This document shows positions 1 through 11,607 of a stretch of DNA of 64,000 nucleotides, piece by piece. Both the position numbers and the translations under genes were made by a program. The DNA is taken from positions 9,694,269 to 9,758,268 of the forward strand of contig JAOWCC010000655.1 in the NCBI GenBank assembly GCA_030867875.1, written 5' to 3'. The DNA is from Actinernus sp. WN-2022. Lineage: Eukaryota > Cnidaria > Anthozoa > Actiniaria > Actinernidae. The notes under the pieces are model-generated. The model was not told the DNA's origin and did no database searches. It saw only the letters and a list, made by a program, of their open reading frames with translations. The number at the start of each line of letters is the position of its first letter. The stretch's first letter is position 1.

Positions 1-1240
1 TCATATGTACGGCCCCGCGCGCGCTTTCCTTTCAAAACCATTTACAAAAGTCAGGTGACGAGGGCCGGACGTGTATGGCGTTTTGTATCTGTTTTACCAC
101 TCTTTCCTCCTATTTGTTATGGTCACAATGCCGGACCCCCACAGAGTGGGCGTGGCCAATATCTTACTCAACTTACTTTTTTCAATATTTCAGAGTTATT
201 ACTCTTCAATTATAGGGCTGTTATTTTAAAATTGTCAATTCGAAAATTTGGTCAAATACAGGTCCTCGTGGAATGAGCCCAGATGTGACGTCATTTCAAC
301 TTTAACTGTTTAGACGGTAGTGTTTCATCGAATTGGCCCCAGGTGTAATATACTATAAAATAAAATATTAATGCCGTTTGTAGTTCTGTTTTATAGTTTA
401 TATGCTAAGTTATGTAGATCAGTTTGGTAAGGACTAAGCATGTGCCCCAAACATTTCAACGCGTAACATAATTATGTGTTCATATAATACCTACATGACA
501 CAGTATGTATTCTAAATCAGTCATTTCTATGGAAGTCAATTATACACATTCTTTAGGCGAGCATGTCAATGTACACCGCTGTTAATAGTTTTATTGTCAA
601 CTCCATGAAGAAGTCTGTTGTATACAGACGAAAGACGGAGCAATTTAAAAAAAACATTTACAAACTGAATGAAACTACAGAGTTATCGTACATGTACTGC
701 TCTGACACCAGTTCTAGTTTAAACAAATATTTAGATTGGTTTTTGTTTAATGACACATGGAAATTCTCTAAATTATTAACACTGCACACAGCTGCACGCT
801 CAACGAAAGTTATATTACCTCTATTGACAAATAAATAACCAAACATTTGTCAAGGAACTGTGTGATTGGGATAATAAAAGGGATTAAAAATCCATTTAAA
901 GCAGTTTAATCTTGAATGAGTCAGATGAGTTTGCATTTCTTTCACCGAAAAAGTACGTTATTTGAGACACGATCTCTGTTTAAATCATTTGTGCATATCA
1001 TTAACTATGAAATTTTGACGCATGCGCGTCTCATGATAGTGGGCCTTTAACCCATTTAATAAATGGTGCCTATCGTAGAGTACATGTAATCCTGTTGGCT
1101 TCAACGCACACTGCCGGCACTGTGTTTGTATTGAACTTCGGCACAATATGATATGACGGGTTGTTTTCTTATTGTAATTATTACTGTTTGACGTAAATTA
1201 TCAATATAGTAAAAACAAGCATGTTATTATTTGATTATAT
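1..1240. other. Non-coding flank with no supported gene
   Basis: No reading frame here has recognisable domain content; the 91-codon frame near 563-838 has no motif or splice context that supports it. Later exons of the minus-strand membrane-protein gene at 1282-2311 would have to lie here or beyond the left edge, but I could not find one. Composition is AT-rich with scattered CpG-containing words. Confidence 0.5.
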
Positions 1241-1281
1241 TTAATAGGTTTTACTGTCAAATAGTTTAAAAGTTGACTTAC

Positions 1282-2311
1282 GTGGTGGTGCATGATCATT
1301 CATTGTGTTCAATAGTACAGACAGTACGATAACAATTCCCAGGACACAGACACCAGAGAGAACTGATCCTAGGAAGAATTTCCTAGTGCAATAGGGATGT
1401 ACACCTTGTTCACCTGCAGACGAACACTCAGCAGGAGAAGGAAGAATCGTTAAATACTCTGGTTCAGAGGCGTCAGCATTATTCTGCCAGTTGGATGAGG
1501 TTGGCCCAGGAATTTCTTCATAAATCGGTTCTTCCTGTTCCTCTGTAGGTGTCGCAGTGTTGTTAGTAGACAGTGGCTCGGAAATGGCAACCGCCGGTTG
1601 TGGTCTTGTCCCTCCATCATTGTCAGTGTCTGTACTAACTGTGTTCACATATATTGATTCAATATTGACTTTTGGCCACACATTGCTAGTACATTCTGTG
1701 TTACCATCAGCCTTCATGAACTGCTGCATCTGCAAAGCTTCTACGGCATCTTGCTTTTGCGTTGCCGTTCTTTCATCTCTTTCACTGTCAACAAGTGCCT
1801 CCTTGTTTTGAAGAGAATTGGAGTCCTCCCTAGAATTTCCAGCCTTTTTACTAGAGTTTAATTCCACGACTGACCCATCACGTCTCACTGACATTGTGCT
1901 CTGACTTGCCTTTGTATTGCCGCCATACTCCTCGCAGTTTTGCACAGAACTAGAGAGTGTTTCTTGTTTGGCTTTTTCATTATCGACATGAATTTCATAG
2001 TGCTGTTCAACATCACAAACTTGTTCTTGACGTGTGCGAGCGGATTCTTCACTCTGATCCCCATTATCATAATCAACTTCAGGCAAGCCACCTGGTACTT
2101 CATCTTTGCTTCTCTTTTTATCTTTTACATCAACAGAAGAATCTTCATCTTGAACAGAACCCCCTAAATCCTGAAGGTTTTGAGATGATGGTTGGTTATT
2201 TCGATTCGCGATTTCTGTTTTCTTTCTCAACCCATGAATCTCTGGTTGTTCTTGCTCTTTCGACTCCATCTCAGTCTGTAGATTCTTCCCATTAAGCCGG
2301 TTATTTGCCAT
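1282..2311 (-). CDS. First coding exon of a single-pass membrane protein with tyrosine signalling motifs
   Basis: The ATG at 2311 opens 343 codons plus one base, ending at a consensus donor (CAC|GTAAGT) at 1282; frame read-through past the donor meets a stop at 1241. Residues 1-311 are hydrophilic and acidic, rich in S, E, D, N and Q, with no signal peptide. Residues 312-334 form one strongly hydrophobic segment (FFLGSVLSGVCVLGIVIV...), followed by a short tail. The predicted cytoplasmic part has YVNT (Y221, Grb2-type YxN), IYEEIP (Y264, Src-family SH2 type) and EYLTI (Y286). With a long N-terminal cytoplasmic part and a membrane segment close to the exon end, a type II protein with its extracellular domain in later exons is likely. 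A possible 5' UTR acceptor (CTACTACAG) lies 11 bases before the ATG. An inverted paralogous copy lies at 37038-38001. The family is not recognised. Confidence 0.7.
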
Positions 2312-2696
2312 TTTCTTATACCTGTAGTAGATTGTTTTAGAAAAGAGTGTGTTAAGCTCCTAAAACAATGAACACAAGTTCAGTAAACAACATTGAATAC
2401 AGCCATTACCTTTTAAGAAACACCCTGTGACAAAAGTCAAACTGCGATTAGATCCTACAATTGAATATTAAAAAGAAAAGAAAAAGGAAGGCTGACAGCA
2501 GGTTCGCTTATTTAGTATTCAATTTAAACAAGATGTTTTTTTTCTGAGTGGCTAGACCGCGAGGAGCATGACGAACTTAAGGCAACTTTGAAATTCTCTG
2601 CGGGAGTTGGCCTTCGTGTCAGGTTGTTATGGCGACGCGCATAATTGGATGACTGATTCAATAAACACTTGAACACCTTGTAGATTTACTCATCTA

Positions 2697-3188
2697 CAGT
2701 CAACTCTCTCTTAAGCGACCGCCTTGGTGCACGGACAAAATTGTCGCTTACGGGAGGTGGTCGCTTACGGGGAAAAGCAACACAGGTAGCCCAAGTGCTT
2801 GATAAACGGATCACACTTGCTCTAGCACGCTGTCACCATAACAACATAGCTAAGCACGGAAGTTCTAGCTCAAGTTTTTCCACTCTTTTTCAGTTTCTTA
2901 TCTGTCAGCGCCATTAAAAATTGTACTTTGTGGTATTTGAGTAATGATTTTCTAAAAATACGGTACAATCTAGTTTGGTGGTCGCTTATTGGAAACAAAA
3001 AAACAGTAGAAAATGTCAATTGTTGAGACTTAAAAGTGGTCGCGGTCGCTTAAGAAATGTTTGCGTTGGTCGCTTACGATAGAGTTTTTACAACAGAATT
3101 TGACTGAGAAGAAAACGGTTCTTTGGTAAAGTGGTCGCTTATGTGAGGTGGTCGCTTACGGGAAGTGGTCAAAGGAGAGAGTTGACTG
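2697..3188. mobile_element. Pogo/mariner-type MITE, 492 bp, TA target duplication
   Basis: The ends are inverted copies of CAGTCAACTCTCTC flanked by TA on both sides (2695-2696 and 3189-3190). CAGT ends with a TA duplication are typical of pogo/Tigger-like and other Tc1/mariner families. The inside has many repeats of GTGGTCGCTTA and its complement but no transposase, so it is non-autonomous. Confidence 0.8.
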
Positions 3189-3269
3189 TAGTTCTATTTG
3201 AGTATTATGTACTTGTCTGTGAATTGTCAGAGGCCGAGTCTGTATTAGTTTCGTCATGACAGTAATAGT

Positions 3270-3880
3270 TAATTATATATTTTGTTAAAATACAAGAGTT
3301 TGGCGCTGAAATTCAAACTTTTATCCTTGATGGCGAAATCATGTCTACAGAAAGCGGCCCAAAGGCAAAGCTGCGTTTTCATCGTATCTTTGAAGAGAAG
3401 CTCGACTCTTCAAAGAGATGGTACGCACTTTCTATTGTCTTTATTGAACATCGATATAGTGAATTCATAAATAGTGACTATGTAGAGTTGTCTCCAATGA
3501 ACTCGCCGAGCTTCCATTGGAAAGTTCGAAAAATGAAAACGACAGGAATGTACCGAACGATTGGTTTGGATCCTCGAGAAAGAAGCAATCTGTTATTGTA
3601 TCTACCCCATTTGGTATCGTGGCGAAGTCGCTAAGATAGTTTGTGGCGGGAGATGGTGACTATCAATTCGACCAAGTTTCCGCTGGTATTATAGTTGATA
3701 CACCGCCACCTACACCAGAGACACGGTCACTAAAAACACCAGAAGCAACGCCACGGCTCAAAAATCGAAAGACCTATTGACTTCTGAGTTCTTAAGTCTA
3801 AGCTGGGATCGTTGTTGGAGCTGGAGAATGATGCAAGTGTAGCAGAGCGCGAACGAAAGTAAAACGAGCTGCTCTCTTGT
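3270..3880 (+). pseudogene. Broken gene of unknown family
   Basis: A frame open from about 3270 includes an ATG at 3341 and runs to 3634, containing RIFEEKLDSSKRWYALSIVF and a Y/W-rich stretch. Immediately after, two other frames continue coding-like sequence: GEVAKIVCGG, then GDGDYQFDQVSAGIIVDTPP with a proline/threonine tail ending at a TGA at 3778-3780. A further short segment, SKLGSLLELENDASVAERER, resembles a short coiled coil. Together these suggest one reading frame broken by at least two frameshifts. No known domain was recognised; it could be a host gene remnant or part of a transposon protein. Confidence 0.4.
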
Positions 3881-4657
3881 CAAAACCTTTGATGGAGTAG
3901 CTCAAGAACTAGATTGCTTGGGTCAGTTTTGCGTTAAACTCGCCACGAAAATGCCCTCAATGTTCATCGTACGGAGCGGGGTAAGTGAGTTAATACATCT
4001 GATACATGTAAGTTTCGATCATAAATTGTCTGACCTGTAACACAGTTATTATGTATTGTGATTTAGACGTCCAAAATAACCTTCCTAGATGATCGATTGG
4101 CAGTTTCTAGATCAATTGTTTACATGTAAATAAAAAAAAAAATCAATGAATTAATGCCTATATATATACTGGTATAAAACTTCATATTAATTCTTATATT
4201 ATTTTTAATTGATTTCAACCATTTATTACTACGAATATTTATTTATATGTGTCAGTGAATTTATTTGTCCATCTTAGGTACCGTCAACATATTTTTTTTG
4301 CTCCAGTCTCATCTTGGGGCAGCAGGCTCACATCGCCAATAGGCTGTGACTGGGTGAAAATCAATTACGATCTTATATAATTGGTCTGTCTGTGTGTAAC
4401 GCTCATACTCACAGGCAGTCCGATCTGTCGACCTGCGCGTGGAAGTTCCACCAGTCCCTGCTAGTTATATAATATTTTAAAATTCACTTGGATATATAGA
4501 ATACTATCAGAATTGATTACTCATCTTCGGGCAGCAGGCTCACATGGCCAATAGGCTGTGACTCTGTGAGAAACGTCCTCTACATGCCTCACCGGGTGAA
4601 AATCAATTACAACTATATCGATATTTTTATAGTTCACCTGTATATATATATATATTA
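3881..4657. other. Non-coding spacer with a duplicated word
   Basis: No gene seen. A segment reading GGGCAGCAGGCTCACAT followed by GGCCAATAGGCTGTGACT occurs twice (about 4316-4355 and 4508-4565), as a diverged duplicate with GGGTGAAAATCAATTAC after each. A TA microsatellite at about 4641-4655 is the target of the next element. Confidence 0.5.
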
Positions 4658-6426
4658 CAGCGAAGTGCAAAAACTTTGACCCCCCGCACCTCAACTATAT
4701 AACTATATCGGGTGCATTATGGGTAGGAGTAAGTTCATTAAAATGCAACTACAGCCAAATATCCGCGCGCGTTTGCAAATCATCATAGCGAAGACTTGTG
4801 TATTTGATTTAAAGTTCAAGAATTTATCTAGAATACAACAATTTTAGTCGGAACAGACAGGAACGTTTAAAGTAAAGTAAATACACTCTCTATTTACTGT
4901 TTGGACAAATATTTTTCCTGATTTTATATTATAAATTAATGTTTACGTTAGCAGAATGTAACGCGGACAGAATGTATCATGCCGAATTTCATCTGCGAAG
5001 CAAGAATTCAACGCTATTTTTGAAACTGTTTCGCGGAAAAATGAAGAGATTAAAATGGCTTAAAGGTTTACACAATTTCATAAATTTATTGACAACAAAT
5101 TCATTTAATTATATTGATTAAGAAACGGATAGAAATTAACGTATCCCATATCATTGCCATATTTTATGGCATTAAACGATTCTAAAAAATTCTAATAAAC
5201 TCTTAGTTATTCCTCTTGAAATTCTCTTATCCAGTTTTATTCAAGGTTCCGAGGGTCCTGTTTTTATGGTATATTTTTTAGTAAATGCTTTTATGATAAT
5301 TCTTGGTTTCGCATCGCCGAATGTTCTTATTATTGTTGCATAGTTTTCTTTCATTCTTAAAATGTATTTTGTATTCTATTTAAATCTCATAATTGTGACG
5401 AAACTGTTTATTATAGCTTCGTCATTAAACCAAAAACGTTAGCAGCTATGGTCCCATTTAACAACATCACTTTATTGTCAATCCTAGTTTCCTAATTTTG
5501 TATATAACGAGCCGCGACAAACTTTTGCATATTTGATTTTCGAAGTTTCATTTTGTAATTATATTGCAGCTCCAAACAACAGCAGGTTTTTCTCAGATTG
5601 TGAATTTCGTCTCATAGGGATCAGCTAAAAATAAACATTACACGCAGCAGTTAAAGAAAACGATTCGATGTTCAAACTGTAAGAGGTTTCCTTACGTGTT
5701 TATTTTGCTTGGTCGATACGTTTTCCAACTATAAGCCAGGCTCTTGTCCAGTCTGTGCATCCGGTCAGCTCCGGTCAGTACATATGAATCCTTTCATTCT
5801 GCTCTTTGAAACGTTATATCAGTCTAATAACACTGATCAGTTCAGTCTTCACAGAAGTAGAAGACAGAGAACGGAATAACTGCGCTGTTATCGAGCTGAA
5901 TTTTTTCATCGCTCTCAGTTTTGGTTTAGAATCACTGACAACAAATGTAGAATGTCTAAGTTTCAAACGAATTGATATTGGCCCTGAACTCATAGATCAG
6001 GTGTAATCATGTCTCCTCTTCACGGGTTATCTCGATATTTTAGGTCAGAAGATCTCCTAACAGCTTCACAAATAGCTCTGAATTCCCGCTTCGAACCTGA
6101 AACTTCGGCATGATTATTTACCGCTCTCTTTCGGCCGACCAGGGATATGTCCTGTTTTGCAAATATTCGATCTAACAGTAAATTTATAAAGTGCATTTAA
6201 ATACTCAGGTTTATTTAAGCTGTCCTGCCTGTCCCGAGTAAAAATGTTGTATTATAGATGAAATCTTGAACTTTAAATCAACTGCATAAGTCTTCACTAT
6301 GACGATTTGCAATCGCGTGCGGATATCGGCTGTAGTTACATTTTAATGACTTTACTCCTACCCATAATGCACCCGATATAGTTATATAGTTGAGGTGTGG
6401 GGGGTCAAAGTTTTTGCACTTCGCTG
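4658..6426. mobile_element. Non-autonomous TA-flanked element with ~185 bp inverted ends
   Basis: The left end CAGCGAAGTGCAAAAACTTT and the right end are inverted copies that stay alignable for about 185 bp (left to about 4845, right from about 6240), flanked by TA on both sides within TA microsatellites. The motif GCAAAAACTTTGACCCCC is close to that of the MITE at 18103-18318, so they are probably related Tc1/mariner-type families. Internal frames are short with no transposase signature. Confidence 0.75.
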
Positions 6427-6784
6427 TATATATATATATATATACACCCGATCAAAAAAAATGATGACACTCCAGAATATATATATCCCCATATGTGTCT
6501 TTGTTGTTACCTGGGAAAGCAATGCGATAAGGATCGGTACGAGTACAATGCGCAAACAATCGCTTCGTTTAGTGCCTAAATGCCTACCAATCTTTCTTAG
6601 CGCCAGTGGGTTTGAAGTTTACAAACATTAGAAATAAAGGAAAGTTTAAGTTTTTATAGCGCAGCATTTTTTCACATTGTTTGATCTTCTCTTGGGGCTT
6701 TAAACAAATTTAATTAAGTACCAGTTCGCTTAGAAAAACGTTGCCTTAAGAAAGGTTTTTAGAAAAGAATTGCGAAGCCAAATC

Positions 6785-8121
6785 ATTAGGGGGTTTAGTC
6801 ACGTGCTCGGAACGCTTGAAAAGCATCAAAAACCCATAGTACACCATCAGTTAACCATTTTTATTAGCTTCAACTGAGCATAATTCGACCTAAACAAAAC
6901 GCGACCGCCAATCTCGTCAAGTGCAGAAATTACCGTGCGGATAAAAATTAAAACATTTGCTCATCTTATGGGTCCAAAAAATATTAACAGACATTACTGT
7001 TTGATAATAAAAATAAATTTCTACAGTAGTTTATTCAGTAGAGCAGGCGCGGTTGTGTATCGAAATTTCTACCATTTTTTTAAAGGTCATGTTGAAATGT
7101 TTGCCTTCCTTCGCTTCAGTAACGCTAGCGTTATGTGAAGACCCTTTGAACGGCTACGAAGAAGACAGGAGTGGAATTAGAAATTTGAAAATCTTTATCA
7201 AATTAGAACAAAATACTAAACTTAACTGAAGCCATGAAATTGTAAAGGATTTTGTTTTCTATAACATTTTATCTTTAAGAAGTAAAATGCTGCTGCGCCA
7301 CGGTGTTGCTGCAGGAAAATGATCAACTAGAAGGAAAATATAGGGGATTTCGGCAAAACAAAATTATTTAAAAACTTAGATCGAAATTGAATCAATGTTC
7401 TTCTCGTTACTTTGCTGAAACAAATCCTTTTTAAAGTAACAAAATCGGTTGGATAGAACGAGATCGAGAGAGTAGTTTTTGAACATCCAAATAATTATTT
7501 TTTTTCTCGAAAAATCTGAACATAATGTTGGATCAGTTCTCTTTTATATTGTAGAACTAGAGGCTGAAGTGAAATCGATCATCGCTCACCGGTCTGAGCA
7601 AAATTTAATTTCCGCGCTAGAATTCAAGCAAAACTACGTAATTTTTGGGGTTAAGTAGCTAAAATAGGATCTAATATTGCTACTTCGGTAGTTTCCAGTG
7701 AACAAAGGTGGCAGAAATTTCGCTATAAAACTTAAAAAAAAAAAACTGTATCAGCCGCGTGCTTTACCGAGAAAACTGTTTTTGACGGCTTCCTTAGTTT
7801 ATTCAGTAAACTAGTGTGTTTTGGCCGATAACATGCGCGGATTTTTCATTCTTTCGGACACGGTTATTTGTTCACCTGACAAGAATCGCGGCCGCTTTTT
7901 GTTTACGTTGGTCATGCTACTAAAGCAAACAAAAAGTTTTGTTTTTAAAGTTTGAAGTAAGCAACATATTTTTGTTTCACAGCTCTATCATATCTGCGAT
8001 TCCGAGCAGTCTATTTTAGTGATTTCTTAATATAACGAATATTAGACGCAACATTGTTTGTAATTAATACGGAGTATTGAGAGTTTTTAAGCGTCCCGAT
8101 TAGGTGACTAAACCCCCTAAT
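6785..8121. mobile_element. Inner inverted-repeat element (ATTAGGGGGTTTAGTCAC ends)
   Basis: ATTAGGGGGTTTAGTCAC at 6785 is repeated in inverted orientation ending at 8121, and both continue into TCGG(G)ACGCTT-like sequence. It may be a separate element or an inner part of the stem of the enclosing element. No transposase; the AT-rich interior holds only short frames. Confidence 0.5.
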
Positions 8122-8147
8122 TGAATATATTAAAGAAACGAAAGTAA

Positions 8148-8368
8148 GGGTGCGTTCGATTGACCGTATTCCGGAATAGGAATAGATGGAATAGTCTCTG
8201 GAAATCACTGGTTGAGGTACAATTTACACTGTAAGCTACAAATGCTTGCTGACATATGATATTCAGGATACAATTAGTATTCCAGTAGCTAAAATAATCT
8301 AGTATAAGCGATTTGTAGTGATCATTCTGTGTATTCTTATTCCGGAATACGGTCGATGGAACGCTCCC
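8148..8368. mobile_element. Harbinger-like MITE, 221 bp, TAA target duplication
   Basis: The inverted ends read GGGTGCGTTCGATTGACCGT on the left and GGGAGCGTTCCATCGACCGT on the right, each followed by ATTCCGGAATA. TAA flanks both sides (8145-8147 and 8369-8371). GGG ends with a three-base TWA duplication fit PIF/Harbinger. It is non-coding. Confidence 0.8.
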
Positions 8369-8738
8369 TAAATTCTACTATTATTGTGATTTTCAAAAAT
8401 TTATATCTCATGCATAAGTTACGCGCAGTTGGTTCAACCGTATTATATGATTTTTGCTTATAGGTGTTTAAACCCCAAAAGAAAACCAAACAACAAAAAT
8501 CAATGATGCACTATAAACACTTAAACTTTCCTTTGTTTCTAACGTTTGAACGTTTGTTGATTTAAAGTCCCACTGGCGCTAAGAAAAATTGTTAGGCATT
8601 TAGGCACTAAACAAAGCGATTGTTTGCGCATTGTACTCGTACCGATCCCTATGGTATTGGTTTCTCAGGAAAAAGAAACAAACACATGGGGATATATATA
8701 TATAATCTGGAGTGTCATCTTTTTTTTGACCAGTCGTT

Positions 8739-9168
8739 GCCGTTAACGTTGTTCTAGACATATCCACTTATGGATTTATAGCCTTTGTTCAGTTCGCACC
8801 TTTTACATAAAGAACGGTAATCAGCCGTGAACGCGCCCTTTGTATTTGGTAAGAAAGAGCCACGGTGGTCTAATGGTTAAAGTGCCTATAACCCCAAATT
8901 TGAAGTATTTTTAATAAATTCTTTACATCCTTCTTATCAATAATTCGAAGAGAAAAAAAGGAAAAAAGTAAGAGTTCGACCTTATTTCTGGGGTCAAACA
9001 TTGTAAAACAACCCGATTTGGGCACCCTGTCCCAAATGGCCGTCAGCTGGAGTCTGGAAGTAGCCTGGGAACGAAACCGGAAAGCAACGTCTAGTAGTGA
9101 GAGAAAGCGAACAACCAACAACAAAGACAGTAAAAACAGAGCGAACCGAGCGAATAACTCGATTTGAA
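8739..9168. other. Spacer with a possible decayed tRNA-derived SINE head
   Basis: At about 8862-8885 a stretch (GGTGGTCTAATGGTTAAAGT) fits a Pol III A box, but no convincing B box follows at tRNA spacing, so this is at most a decayed SINE head. The rest shows nothing recognisable up to the THAP pseudogene. Confidence 0.35.
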
Positions 9169-10600
9169 ATGCCAAACAGATGTGTATTTGGGGGCTGTAG
9201 GAATGAGCCAGACTCAAAAAAGGATAGCTCTAACACAAGGTCCCGTTTTTAAGCGATGATCGGCCAGAAGCAAAGAAGAGAAGACGCCAGTGGTTGAGGT
9301 TCGTGCGAACAAAGCGAGCGAAGTGAAAACCGACGAAGAATTCCAGCGTTTGTTTGGTTCACTCCAAGCCGGAAGACTTTATAAGATTTTCTTTAGTCCT
9401 TGACTCTACGCCAAGACTGAAGTCGGTTGAATATGGAGTTGTTCTTATTCCATCAGTCCATGCCATCGAAACCGATAAGCCTTTCTCCGATTTTGGTAAG
9501 TGCTTTTGTATTTAGTTTGCATGGCAATACAGATTTATACAGTAGCCTCCCGTTCACTCCATTCCCCGGAATGGAGTGAAATGGAAGCGCTACAAAACGG
9601 CTACTATAGGAGGCTAGCAATACAGTGGAACCTGCATGTATAATGAAGTTCCTAGGGAAAGGAAGAAAACTTCATTATGACCGGGTTTCACGTACTGAAC
9701 ATTGTTTTCACCACAAGTGTATTAAACTAAGAGAGTGCATGTTATATTGTTATTTAGTATGAAGGAAATAACCGGGAATAAATCAGACAACTTTCTTTAG
9801 ATGACACCTGCACCTATGGGCAGGACACCATGCTTAACAAGCAGCCAAGGGCAGAAGCAACCCAGAAGAGACAACAAAGGATGACTGTTATAGATGTTCC
9901 CCCTTCAGCTCCAGGTAATTCAAATTGTTTTGTATAAAATATTTTTTTGCACAAAAGAAACTATTCAAATTCTGAAAATATTCAAACAAAATCGAGTCTG
10001 TGCTAATCACACCTTCTGTGTTTGTCCTCCAATAACACCTAGCTCTTGCTCAAGCAGTGCATATACACCTACATGTATCAAACTGTTGGACATGTCATAT
10101 AAAGGTATACTGCTTGTTTAGTCTTTCGAGACTAAACAAAATATTAAAATACCAGCTGGAAACGTATAATATTACACTGAAAGTTTGTATTTAAAACGAA
10201 ACCAGTGCTTTATTTACCATAAACCAATATATATATACCCATAACTAACTTAATAATAATTGTTATTTTTGTATTTTAGTGCCAGAAATTCCAGTTCTAC
10301 TTGCTGTAAGGCCAGAAATTCCAGTTCCACCTGCTGTAAGGCCCACAAAAACCAAGGCAAAACCCCATTGCTCAGTGTGCAAGAAACCTATTAAATTTAA
10401 ATTAATTAAATTGTTAATCTCTAAATTATATATTGTGTTTCTTTTTTTGAATTTATTTGTGGAACTCTGTAAACTAGCTTGTAGCTAAGTATGTCCTCCT
10501 CGTTAAATAAAGTATTGTATTGTGTAAACCTATGAAAGAGCATAAAGGTGTTGTTGATTGTCCAAAGAACAACCCTTGTCCCCTTATAAGTACAGAGTGA
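9169..10600 (+). pseudogene. THAP-domain protein pseudogene, three exons
   Basis: Exon 1 (9169-9495) starts MPNRCVFGGCRN, with the first zinc ligand pair C5/C10 of a THAP domain. After a one-base frameshift near 9241-9250 it continues through a basic RRRQWLRFVRTKRAK segment, the second ligand pair in SVCLVHSKPEDF, and ends at G|GTAAGT. The tryptophan usually found before that pair is replaced by TGA. Exon 2 (9801-9914) and exon 3 (10280-10600) join in frame at consensus GT-AG sites and give DDTCTYGQDTML..., then a duplicated PEIPV-AVRP unit and CSVCKKP...KEHKGVVDCPKNNPC, a second cysteine cluster, before TGA at 10598. Exon 3 is interrupted by a 134 bp insertion. THAP domains bind DNA and occur in host regulators and P-element or Kolobok transposases; the product would have been about 195 residues. 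Frameshift, stop and insertion make it non-functional. Confidence 0.75.
10392..10525 (+). mobile_element. 5'-truncated non-LTR retroelement tail inserted in THAP exon 3
   Basis: The insertion is flanked by direct repeats AAACCTAT (10384-10391 and 10526-10533). Removing it and one repeat restores CSVCKKP-MKEHKGVV in frame. The inserted DNA ends in AAATAAAGTATTGTATTGTGT, a low-complexity tail as seen at the 3' ends of non-LTR retrotransposons. It has no coding capacity. Confidence 0.75.
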
Positions 10601-11607
10601 ACCAGAAATGTCTACCAGCTATCTCAGTGATTTGATATTTTATCAATGGACAATCCTAGGTAGCAATATATTATACTGTCAACTTCCATAGGCTAATCAC
10701 TCCTGTGACCAGCTCACTGAAATCGATTGCCCTATTTTATTGACATGACATCAAAACAAATAGATGAAAGCCGCCATTCTTATTATATTGGGAAAATTAG
10801 CCAATTTGAAGGAAGGCAATCTATGTCTGTTGTTAAAGACGAGTGTTTTGACCCCCTAAGATGGCAGCTGTGTCTATCATGTGACACCATAATTAACAAG
10901 AGGCTGGGAACAGCCTTAACTCGGGCTGTATACCCGATAAGCGTCACCATTTTTTCTACATTCTTAACATTCCTGACATTCCATTCTAAGGCGTGGTCAC
11001 AGGGGAGGTGTGGTACTCCACTCCTATTATTTATTAGGAGTGGGGTAGGGGGAGTTATCAGTCGCGGTGACTTTCTGCTCTCTGCCCCCCTAGTATATTT
11101 ATGTAATTTAATATTTTTGTTTTTCATCATATGAACATTAGATATGTTTTTCTCGTAAGTAAATTAAAGAAATTGACCTTTTACTGTAAACACTACTTAT
11201 TCATGTAGCACACGTCTACAATTTACAGTCTGCTGTTCTGTTGTACTGGAGGTTCCGAGTACTAAAATATGATTATCTCAATGTTTATATTTATCTCATA
11301 TCATAATTTGTATCCTGTCCATCCTGCCGATAGAGCTGCCACTATATTTCACTACTGTTCTTTCTACATGCATGTTAATTGTATTCGTGGTCAATTCGTG
11401 TGCCTCTGTATAACTTTATCTGCTGTATTCATAACTGAAATGCATGTTGGTTATCTCTAATTACTCGGGCTGCCTGTGTGTGTCGAGGTATTTCGCCGTC
11501 AACCAATCGCATTGCGCCTTCTTTGGAAGTTCTTTTCGCCAGCGTACCAATCAGTTTGGACTGTGCTGGTCACGTGAACAGTGGACAACATATTCATGTT
11601 TTTCAAG
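10601..11607. other. Non-coding spacer with part of a dispersed repeat
   Basis: No supported gene. Around 11458-11515 (TTACTCGGGCTGCCTGTG, then GTCGAGGTATTTC and CAACCAATC) the sequence is an inverted, diverged copy of about 31245-31345, so a dispersed repeat is present. A 135-codon frame at 10727-11134 overlaps a palindromic GGAGTGG/CCACTCC segment (about 11015-11045) and lacks any domain pattern. Confidence 0.45.

Larger units (their letters stand above)
6445..8738. mobile_element. Long inverted-repeat element, non-autonomous, with nested insertions
   Basis: The ends match as inverted copies through TCAAAAAAAA(T)GATGACACTCC and on through roughly 200 bp, including ATATATCCCCATRTGTGT, GTACGAGTACAATGCGCAAA and CACTGGCGCTAAG. 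It sits 18 bp from the previous element. The outermost bases do not agree well, so the ends are uncertain by about 10 bp and no clean target duplication is visible. It holds the elements at 6785-8121 and 8148-8368. No coding region is seen. Confidence 0.6.

Noticed and set aside
563..838. A 91-codon gene
   Set aside because: No domain, splice or start evidence; it overlaps an opposite-strand frame of similar length.
8862..8885. A tRNA gene
   Set aside because: Only an A-box-like word is present; no B box, anticodon arm or acceptor stem can be drawn.
10727..11134. A 135-codon gene
   Set aside because: Opposite-strand frames of equal length cover it and it runs through a palindromic segment; composition is not protein-like.
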